NCBI GenBank assembly: GCA_944323945.1
Contig: CALUUL010000100.1
Location: 1-5,381, forward strand
DNA length: 5,381 bases
Reading direction: 5' to 3'
DNA from: Candidatus Gastranaerophilales bacterium
Lineage (GTDB): Bacteria > Cyanobacteriota > Vampirovibrionia > Gastranaerophilales > Gastranaerophilaceae
The notes below the pieces were generated by a model that did not search any database, had not been told where the DNA came from, and saw only the letters and a list, made by a program, of their open reading frames with translations. How positions within the stretch are numbered: the stretch's first letter is position 1; each line of letters starts with the position of its first letter. This document shows positions 1 through 5,381 of this stretch, in pieces. The translations under genes were made by a program, and so were the position numbers.

Positions 1-204
1 GATATAGAAATAAATGTTTGTAAAACTAAAAAACTTACAAATATGAGAAGTGCAACTGCTGATGTTATGGTTACTTTGCAAGCTCATAGAAAAATGTCTT
101 TAGAAGATTGTATGGAATATATTTCTGATGACGAATTATTGGAAATTACACCTCAAAACATTAGAATTAGAAAAGCTGATTTAACAAGAGTTAGATTCAA
201 CTAA
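1..204 (+). CDS. typA: TypA/BipA translational GTPase, C-terminal fragment
   Basis: The window opens inside this gene. The last 67 codons are visible and end with TAA at 202-204. TypA/BipA is a translation-factor GTPase related to EF-G that binds the ribosome and supports 50S assembly and growth under stress or cold. What is seen is the TypA-specific C-terminal domain: the KKLTNMRSATAD segment (residues 10-21 of the fragment), then RKMSLEDCMEYISDDELLEITPQNIRIRK, which matches the family pattern LTNxRxSxxD...MSLEEALEFIxDDELVEVTPxxIRLRK. The GTPase and other upstream domains lie outside the window. The protein ends only ten residues after the IRIRK motif, lacking the basic tail of many homologues. 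The usual PPR before the MSLE helix reads AHR here. It is followed by an intrinsic terminator, so it probably ends its own transcription unit. The family call is secure; the upstream extent is unknown. Confidence 0.93.
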   Translation, partial: DIEINVCKTKKLTNMRSATADVMVTLQAHRKMSLEDCMEYISDDELLEITPQNIRIRKADLTRVRFN

Positions 205-230
205 TACATTAAAGAAAAATATAAAATAAT

Positions 231-260
231 AAAAAAGAAGATTATAAATCTTCTTTTTTT
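231..260 (+). terminator. Rho-independent terminator after typA
   Basis: A perfect 13-bp inverted repeat is formed by 231-243 (AAAAAAGAAGATT) and 247-259 (AATCTTCTTTTTT) with a 3-base ATA loop, 26 bases after the typA stop. The 3' arm runs into a T tract that ends at 260. The 5' arm starts with six A, so the opposite strand also ends in a T run and the element could stop transcription in both directions. No minus-strand gene is visible that would need this. The stem is A/T rich except for the GAAGAT core, which is usual for intrinsic terminators in low-GC genomes. Confidence 0.85.
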
Positions 261-268
261 ATATATAA

Positions 269-285
269 AAGAGTGTTTGACTCTT
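269..285 (+). repeat. Small inverted repeat (hairpin) upstream of the acyl-CoA synthetase gene
   Basis: AAGAGT (269-274) pairs perfectly with ACTCTT (280-285) around a GTTTG loop. It starts nine bases after the typA terminator and ends 28 bases before the next start codon. No T run follows, so it is not a good terminator by itself. It overlaps the best -35-like hexamer (277-282) and could be an operator or part of a 5' leader, or it could be chance in AT-rich DNA. Confidence 0.3.
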
Positions 286-304
286 ACTAATTTCTTATGA
301 TAAA
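277..304 (+). promoter_or_regulatory. Candidate sigma70-type promoter for the three-gene unit
   Basis: TTGACT (277-282, 5 of 6 matches to TTGACA) is followed after 16 bases by GATAAA (299-304, 4 of 6 matches to TATAAT). An overlapping TATGAT (296-301, 5 of 6) is a better -10, but lies only 13 bases from TTGACT. Either -10 would start transcription around 308-312, just before the ATG at 314, giving a leaderless or nearly leaderless mRNA. An alternative -10, TATAAA at 264-269, would leave a leader of about 38 bases but has no good -35. A promoter between the terminator and 314 is expected from the layout; its exact position is uncertain. Confidence 0.3.
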
Positions 305-313
305 CTCTGTGGT

Positions 314-2143
314 ATGTACAATAAAAACTATAAATATAAGTCTTTATTTGATTTATGGCGAAAGACATGCAATAAATATCAAGACAATATAGCATTTACA
401 GATAGCACAAACAGCACTGAAATAACTTATAAACAAGCATTTAATGAATTGTGTTTTTTTAATGAAAAATTATCAAAACTAGGTTTAAAGAAAGCTGATA
501 ATATATGTCTTTTTGCGGCTAATTTTCCAAGATGGTTAATAATTGAACAAGCTATAATTACTCTTGGCGGAGTATGTGTTTCAAAAACGTCTGAAATAAG
601 TATAAAAGAGTTAAATTTTGTTTTTGAAAACAGTGACTGTATTGCTTTAATTACTGATAGTTCTGAAGTAATAGACTACTTTTTTGATAATAACAGTAAA
701 AATATTAATAATCTGAAATTTATAATATATACAGGTGAAAACAAAAATTTCAAAAATATAAAAAATGTAATCTTTTTATCTGATATTCTTGGGGAACTTG
801 ATTCAGAAAAAGAAAAAAATTTAATAACTGATTGGGAAGAAAACCCTGAAGATATAGCATATATTAACTATACATCAGGTACATCAGCATCACCAAAAGG
901 TGCAATGCTTCCTAATGTCGGAATGTCTTATGTTGTTGAAGAATTACAAAAATTCAACAAGATAAAACCGGATAAAAAATTTATAGTGACATTTCCGCTT
1001 TCCAGTGCCGGAGGTAAAAGTTTTGTCCTTCTTTGTTTTTCTGAAGGATGCAAAGTTATTTTTACTAAATACAAAGATTTCTATAATGTTATTGATAGAG
1101 AAAAACCTGATTATCTTCATTGTGCACCTAAGATTATGCAAACAATTCATTCTAAATTAATGGAAGAAGTTAATAAAAAAGGATTAATTTTTTCAAAACT
1201 CTATCATATTGCATTTTGTATATCTCAAGTAATATTAAAACTTGAACGTAATAAAACTAATTTATTTCTAATAAAGAAAATAAAACAAATAATAGATAAA
1301 AAAATATATAAACCTATAAGAAACAAATTATTTAAAGATGAAATAATTATATTTGTAGGTTCTGCGCACCTCGCAAAGCCATTGGAAGATTATTACAATA
1401 TAATGTCAATTCCATTAATACAACACTACGGATTAACAGAAACAACGGGGCTTGCAGTAAGTAATACTTTAGAAAGTCAAAAGGAACACTATTACACCGT
1501 AGGCGTAGCATTTGAAGGTACTACAATTAGAATAATAGATCCTGAAACTCATAAGGAACTTAAACCTAATGAAATAGGTCTTATTACTTTAGGCGGAATA
1601 GAAATAATGAAAGGATATTATAAAAACTCTGAAGCAACAGCTAAAGCATTATTAGAAAATAATTTTTTAAATACCGGTGATCTTGGCTATGTTGATAAAG
1701 ATGGATATTTAATGGTTCTATCAAGATATGATGATGTAATTGTAATGTCGAATGGTTATAATGTATTTACTCCTTTGCTTGAAAATGAAGCAAAAGATTC
1801 AGAATACATAAAACAACTAATAATTGTTGGACACGGTAAACCTTATCTTGCAGCTTTAGCTGTTTTAGAAGACAAACAGTATTTAGATTGGTGTGAAAAA
1901 AATCATATTAATAAAACAGAACCTAATAACAACGAAGCATTTAAACAGTTTATTATTGAACATTTAAATGAAAAAATAAGAAGAAAAACCGATTTCAGAT
2001 ATTTTGAAAAATTGAAAAAGATTTATTTCTTAAAAGAAGAATTTACAGTAGATAATGGTTTATTAACAACAACACTAAAAACAAAGTATAAAGCTGTATG
2101 CAAAAAATATGAAAAAGAAATAGAAAATTTATACAAGGAGTAA
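314..2143 (+). CDS. AMP-forming long-chain acyl-CoA synthetase-like ligase (ANL superfamily), divergent
   Basis: This 609-aa protein has the length and motif order of bacterial long-chain fatty acyl-CoA synthetases of the COG1022 type, which adenylate a fatty acid with ATP and pass it to CoA. Visible motifs are the P-loop-like YTSGTSASPKG (residues 186-196), the YGLTETTG adenylate motif (372-379), MKGYYK (432-437), TGDLGYVDKDGY (454-465) with the ATP-ribose Asp456, the hinge region with Arg471 and Asp473, and the C-terminal NGLLTTTLKTK (581-591). The last resembles the family's NGLLTPTLKLKR and keeps a candidate catalytic Lys589. A Lys/Ile-rich helical segment at about 285-345 matches the lid-like insert of long-chain enzymes. 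There is no signal peptide, so it is probably cytosolic or peripheral to the membrane. Several motif residues are unusual: Ala192 for Gly, FPLSSAGG (227-234) for LPLSHxxE, and SNGYN (479-483) for SGGxN. Substrate and CoA dependence are therefore uncertain. ATG 314 is the only plausible start, since the next Met is near residue 199. It lacks a Shine-Dalgarno sequence. Confidence 0.85.
   Translation: MYNKNYKYKSLFDLWRKTCNKYQDNIAFTDSTNSTEITYKQAFNELCFFNEKLSKLGLKKADNICLFAANFPRWLIIEQAIITLGGVCVSKTSEISIKELNFVFENSDCIALITDSSEVIDYFFDNNSKNINNLKFIIYTGENKNFKNIKNVIFLSDILGELDSEKEKNLITDWEENPEDIAYINYTSGTSASPKGAMLPNVGMSYVVEELQKFNKIKPDKKFIVTFPLSSAGGKSFVLLCFSEGCKVIFTKYKDFYNVIDREKPDYLHCAPKIMQTIHSKLMEEVNKKGLIFSKLYHIAFCISQVILKLERNKTNLFLIKKIKQIIDKKIYKPIRNKLFKDEIIIFVGSAHLAKPLEDYYNIMSIPLIQHYGLTETTGLAVSNTLESQKEHYYTVGVAFEGTTIRIIDPETHKELKPNEIGLITLGGIEIMKGYYKNSEATAKALLENNFLNTGDLGYVDKDGYLMVLSRYDDVIVMSNGYNVFTPLLENEAKDSEYIKQLIIVGHGKPYLAALAVLEDKQYLDWCEKNHINKTEPNNNEAFKQFIIEHLNEKIRRKTDFRYFEKLKKIYFLKEEFTVDNGLLTTTLKTKYKAVCKKYEKEIENLYKE
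2135..2140 (+). promoter_or_regulatory. Ribosome binding site of the U32 gene
   Basis: AAGGAG lies 8 bases before the ATG at 2149 and overlaps the last codons of the upstream ligase gene, whose stop is at 2141-2143. This fixes the start of the U32 gene and suggests translation coupled to the ligase gene. Confidence 0.85.
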
Positions 2144-2148
2144 AATAA

Positions 2149-4002
2149 ATGTCAAAACGAAATCTTAAAGATATTGAGATATTATCACCGGGAAAAAATT
2201 TATTTTATGCAAAAGAAGCCATAAGATGCGGTGCTGATGCTATATATATTGGAGCTCCTAAATTTTCATTAAGACACGAACACGCAAATTCAATGAAAGA
2301 TATAAAAGAACTTGTTGAATTTGCTCATAAATATTGGGCTAAAATTTATATTCCGCTTAACTGTCTTTTATATACAGAAGAAGATATAAAAACAGCTCAA
2401 AATATGATTAATGAATTTTATGAAATGGGAGTTGACGGATTAATTATTCAAGATATTGGTATATTAGAACTTGATTTACCTCCTATTCCTATGATTTTAA
2501 GTACAAACACAGGCTGTTATACAAAAGAGGATGCACAATTCTTTGAAAAATGTAATGTAAGAAGAATTGTACTTCCAAGAGAATTAACATACGAAGAAAT
2601 AAAAGATATAACTGAAAATTCCAATATAGAAATAGAGTGTTTCTGTTATGGATTTTTATGCGTAGGATATAGCGGTAATTGTTATCTTGCATATGTAGAA
2701 AATTTAAAAAATACAAAATCATCTGACATAGCACACTACAATGCATCAAACCATGGTGTATGTCCTGAAAGATGTATGGGAAATTGGACTCTTAAAGATG
2801 CAAACGAAAATATAATAAGAGAAAATGACAGATTATTTAACCTAAGATTTTTAAGTCTTCATAATGAAATTGAAAGACTTTTTGATATAGGTGTCGATTC
2901 ATTTAAAATAGCCGGAAGAGAAAAAGATTTAAAGCATGTTAAAAATTCAACTGCTATATTCTCACAAATAGCTGATGAAATTGTTAAGAAAAAGGGAATA
3001 AAAAGAAAATCTTCAGGCAGAACAATCCTTGGTTTTAAACCTGACTTATACAAAAATTTTAATAAAGGATTCACAGATTTCTTCATTAATGGAAGAAAAA
3101 AAGAAATGTATTCAAAATATCATATTGTAGGATCTAATATAGGTAAAGTCATAGAAAGTGATAATAACTATTTTATACTTGATTCAGATATTAGTTTATC
3201 CGTTGGTGACAAATTAAGATATAAAGCAGATAATAAACCGGTTCAAACAATTGAAATAATAGAAAAAGAAGATAATAAATATTATGCCAAAGGCATTAAT
3301 GATAATCTTACAGGACTTGATTTATATCGATATATTGACGTAAAAGGGTTTAAAGAAGTTGAAGAGTCTGTAAACTATAGAGTTATTTCAGTTCAATTAG
3401 AAATAGAAGAAAAAAATAACAAATATAATATTAAAGCAACTGATGAAGATAAAAATTCTATTGAATTAATATATGACATTGAAAAAAACGTAATACCAAA
3501 AGATAAAATACAAAAATTATTATTCAAATTAGATCAAGAATGTGAATTTGTAATAGATGATGTTATATCTCAAAAAGATATTAAGATAGATAATCTTGAA
3601 CTATTTAAAGATAAAATATTTGAATTATTAAGAAAAGAACGTGCAAAAAATCGTCCAATTGATAAAGTACAAGTTGAGAAAAACAATTATCCTTATTACA
3701 AAAAAGAAATTTCATATTTAGGTAATGTTACAAACTCTTGTACTAAAGCATTTTATGAACGCCATGGTGTTGAAAAAATAGAACCCGGACTTGAAACAGG
3801 ACTTGATTTAGAGGGTAAAAAAGTATTTAGTTCAAGATACTGTTTAAGAAATGAACTTGATTTATGTTCAAAACAAAATCCTAAAAATATTCCACCATTA
3901 CCTTGGACTTTAGAACAAATTGAAAGTAATATTAAATTTAGAATTGAGTTCGATTGCAGTAAATGTTCAATGTATTTATATTTGATTAATGAGGAAAAAT
4001 AA
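2149..4002 (+). CDS. U32 family protein, RlhA (YdcP)-like, putative RNA hydroxylase
   Basis: This 617-aa protein is annotated in many genomes as a U32 peptidase or collagenase-like protease. Characterised relatives in E. coli are RNA hydroxylation proteins: RlhA acts on 23S rRNA C2501 and TrhP on tRNA U34. Residues 8-300 form the U32 TIM-barrel-like domain, with GADAIYIGAPKFSLR (28-42), a VLPRELTYEEI segment, the U32 signature YGFLCVGYSGNCYLA (167-181) with Cys171 and Cys178, CPERC (205-209), and GVDSFKIAGREK. A small beta-barrel-like segment follows (325-397, beginning HIVGSNIGKVIES). Next is a region resembling DUF3656 (about 400-530, including KATDEDKNSIEL). The C-terminal Cys module has Cys565, Cys573, Cys603 and Cys606 (RYCLRNELDLC and EFDCSKC). 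This is the long RlhA architecture, not the roughly 450-aa TrhP type. A Ser (236) sits where many relatives have a fourth cluster Cys. It lies 5 bases after the ligase gene and 2 before cstA. The family is certain; the RNA target is inferred. Confidence 0.9.
   Translation: MSKRNLKDIEILSPGKNLFYAKEAIRCGADAIYIGAPKFSLRHEHANSMKDIKELVEFAHKYWAKIYIPLNCLLYTEEDIKTAQNMINEFYEMGVDGLIIQDIGILELDLPPIPMILSTNTGCYTKEDAQFFEKCNVRRIVLPRELTYEEIKDITENSNIEIECFCYGFLCVGYSGNCYLAYVENLKNTKSSDIAHYNASNHGVCPERCMGNWTLKDANENIIRENDRLFNLRFLSLHNEIERLFDIGVDSFKIAGREKDLKHVKNSTAIFSQIADEIVKKKGIKRKSSGRTILGFKPDLYKNFNKGFTDFFINGRKKEMYSKYHIVGSNIGKVIESDNNYFILDSDISLSVGDKLRYKADNKPVQTIEIIEKEDNKYYAKGINDNLTGLDLYRYIDVKGFKEVEESVNYRVISVQLEIEEKNNKYNIKATDEDKNSIELIYDIEKNVIPKDKIQKLLFKLDQECEFVIDDVISQKDIKIDNLELFKDKIFELLRKERAKNRPIDKVQVEKNNYPYYKKEISYLGNVTNSCTKAFYERHGVEKIEPGLETGLDLEGKKVFSSRYCLRNELDLCSKQNPKNIPPLPWTLEQIESNIKFRIEFDCSKCSMYLYLINEEK
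3992..3996 (+). promoter_or_regulatory. Ribosome binding site of cstA
   Basis: AGGAA lies 8 bases before the ATG at 4005, inside the last codons of the U32 gene, whose stop ends at 4002. The spacing is normal and supports ATG 4005 as the start, with probable translational coupling across a 2-base gap. Confidence 0.75.
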
Positions 4003-4004
4003 AA

Positions 4005-5381
4005 ATGATAACTTTTTTCATAGGTCTTTTAATTCTTTTATTTGGATATATATTCTATTCAAAATACATAGAAAAACAATTTGGACCTGATGAAAGAAAA
4101 GTTCCATCTGAAAATTTATACAATGGAGTTGATTATGTTCCTTTATCAACTACAAGAAATCAATTAATCAATCTGCTAAATATAGCAGGTATGGGACCTA
4201 TATTATCTGCCCTTCAAGGCATAGTATTCGGACCTTTATTTTTTATTATTGTTCCTTTAGGTTGCATTTTTATGGGCTGTGTACATGATTATTTCAGTGG
4301 AATGATATCTGTAAGAAATAAAGGTTTACAAATAACTCAAATCACAAAAAAATATTTTGGTTCTGTATTTTTTAAAACATTTACTGTAATTGTATCTATT
4401 ATGTCTATTTTATGGGTTACCGTATTCATTTATGCAGCAGGTGATTTATATTTAGGTAAAGTTCTAAATGAAAATGATTTCACCTTTAATAATCCAATAG
4501 CAATAGTTACATATATAATAATTGGAGCCTACTTCTTTGTAATGGCTCTATTCCCTATTAATAAATTAATGGCAAAAATATATCCGTATATTGGGGTACT
4601 TGTTCTTATCGGTTCAGTACTTTTATTAACAGGCTATGTAATAAACGGAATTAATATACCTGAATTAAATATACATAATTTAAATTGGCATAAATTACCT
4701 TGGATACCATTTTTCTTTATGACAGTTAGCTGTGGTCTATTATCAGGCTCTCATGCAACTCAAACTGCAATAGTTGCAAGAACATTAAATAATGAATATG
4801 AAGGGCGTAAAGTTTTCTTCAAAACTATGTGTTTTGAAAGTTTAATTGTTATGATTTGGGCAGCAGGTGCTTTATATGTATATCATTCAGGTTTAGTTCC
4901 TGACAATATGATTGGAACAGTTAACGTAGTAAATACTATAGCAAAAGAATTTACTCCATTGAACCTCTCAATAATTGTTGTTCTTGCTGTCTTATGCTTA
5001 CCTTTAACATCTGGTGATACTGCATTAAGAGCTTTAAGAATGATTATTGCAGATGCTTTTAATCTGGACCAAAAACCTATAAAAAACAGATTAATTATTA
5101 TAGTACCATCTATGATTGTTATATTCTTATGTTTGTTTGGTGCAAAAAATTATTCAAACCAATTTGCAACTTTATGGAATTATGTAATGTTATTTAATCA
5201 ACTTTTAGTTATTCCTACTTTCCTTATAGCAACTATTATGCTTTATCAAAATAAAAAGAATTACTTTATAACTCTCATACCTGGGCTATTCTACATATTT
5301 ATAACATTATCATTTATATTTAATGCAAAAATAGGATTAAACTTAAATCTACAATTAGCTGAAATTTTAGCATTTATTATA
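4005..5381 (+). CDS. cstA: CstA family carbon starvation protein, membrane transporter (3' end cut by window)
   Basis: The open frame from ATG 4005 runs to the window edge with no stop, giving 459 residues. CstA/BtsT proteins are polytopic inner-membrane transporters. E. coli members import pyruvate, and CstA has also been linked to peptide uptake during starvation. Family marks seen are NIAGMGPILSALQG (59-72; family FAAIAGAGPLVGPVLA), GCVHDYFSGMISVRNKG (91-107; family VQDFxxLFxSxRRDG), SCGLLSGSHATQTAIVART (242-260; family ACGxISGFHxLQSxxxAR) and TSGDTALRALRMIIAD (335-350). Hydrophobic segments suggest about ten to twelve membrane spans, for example near 2-19, 68-92, 122-147, 164-184, 195-214, 232-247, 278-293, 320-335, 362-380, 394-414 and 421-439. 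The compact layout points to the short form of under about 500 aa rather than the roughly 700-aa E. coli form, so only a small C-terminal part is probably missing. A good ribosome binding site and a 2-base gap place it in the same transcription unit as the U32 gene. Substrate is not determinable here. Confidence 0.92.
   Translation, partial: MITFFIGLLILLFGYIFYSKYIEKQFGPDERKVPSENLYNGVDYVPLSTTRNQLINLLNIAGMGPILSALQGIVFGPLFFIIVPLGCIFMGCVHDYFSGMISVRNKGLQITQITKKYFGSVFFKTFTVIVSIMSILWVTVFIYAAGDLYLGKVLNENDFTFNNPIAIVTYIIIGAYFFVMALFPINKLMAKIYPYIGVLVLIGSVLLLTGYVINGINIPELNIHNLNWHKLPWIPFFFMTVSCGLLSGSHATQTAIVARTLNNEYEGRKVFFKTMCFESLIVMIWAAGALYVYHSGLVPDNMIGTVNVVNTIAKEFTPLNLSIIVVLAVLCLPLTSGDTALRALRMIIADAFNLDQKPIKNRLIIIVPSMIVIFLCLFGAKNYSNQFATLWNYVMLFNQLLVIPTFLIATIMLYQNKKNYFITLIPGLFYIFITLSFIFNAKIGLNLNLQLAEILAFII

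Noticed and set aside
205..313. Riboswitch or small RNA gene in the intergenic gap
   Set aside because: The 109 bases are mostly taken up by the terminator, one small hairpin and AT-rich sequence. No known riboswitch core is visible.
201..395. 64-aa minus-strand open frame rich in Tyr, Phe and Ile
   Set aside because: It spans the terminator and promoter region and the antisense of the ligase start. It has no ribosome binding site or recognisable domain, and is typical of chance frames in AT-rich DNA.
944..1150. 68-aa minus-strand open frame inside the ligase gene
   Set aside because: It is antisense to a well-supported coding region with conserved motifs, and the product resembles no family.
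314..2143. Adenylation enzyme of a natural product (NRPS/FAAL-type) cluster
   Set aside because: No carrier protein, condensation domain or other biosynthetic gene is nearby, and the C-terminus (NGLLTTTLKTK) matches long-chain acyl-CoA synthetases better. An unusual substrate remains possible.
2489..3086. Two minus-strand open frames (86 and 75 aa) inside the U32 gene
   Set aside because: Both are antisense to conserved U32 coding sequence, and neither has a recognisable motif.
2149..4002. Secreted collagenase or virulence protease
   Set aside because: There is no signal peptide. The domain order matches the RlhA-type RNA hydroxylases, and the peptidase label of U32 is largely historical.
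1..5381. Mobile element, CRISPR array, phage or defence system
   Set aside because: I saw no transposase, integrase, direct-repeat array, tRNA or attachment site, and base composition looks even across the window.

Overview
This AT-rich window (by eye roughly 25-30% G+C) comes from a bacterium. Every gene is on the + strand, stop codons are TAA, and TGG encodes Trp, so the standard code fits. The taxon cannot be fixed from the sequence alone. Low-GC, probably anaerobic or gut-type lineages fit best (for example low-GC Clostridia, Fusobacteria, Brachyspira or gut Melainabacteria/Gastranaerophilales), but this is inference.

Layout: 1-204 is the 3' end of typA/bipA, a ribosome-associated GTPase. 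It is closed by a clear intrinsic terminator at 231-260. The short gap 205-313 also holds a small second hairpin and a weak promoter candidate. Three tightly packed + strand genes follow: a divergent AMP-forming long-chain acyl-CoA synthetase-like enzyme (314-2143), a U32 family protein with the full-length RlhA/YdcP-type architecture (2149-4002), and a short-form CstA family transporter (4005 to the window edge, at least 459 aa). The spacers are 5 and 2 bases, and the second and third genes have good Shine-Dalgarno sequences placed over the 3' end of the preceding gene, so this looks like one transcription unit.

How they may work together: CstA proteins import pyruvate and/or peptides, the ligase would activate a carboxylic acid (most likely a fatty acid) with ATP and CoA, and RlhA-like U32 proteins hydroxylate RNA. 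No direct pathway link is visible. A shared nutritional or growth-state regulation is only a hypothesis. I saw no mobile element, CRISPR array, RNA gene, defence system or clearly novel system. The points most worth a second look are the degenerate motifs of the ligase, a Ser at a usual Cys position in the U32 protein, and the lack of a Shine-Dalgarno sequence at the first gene of the unit.
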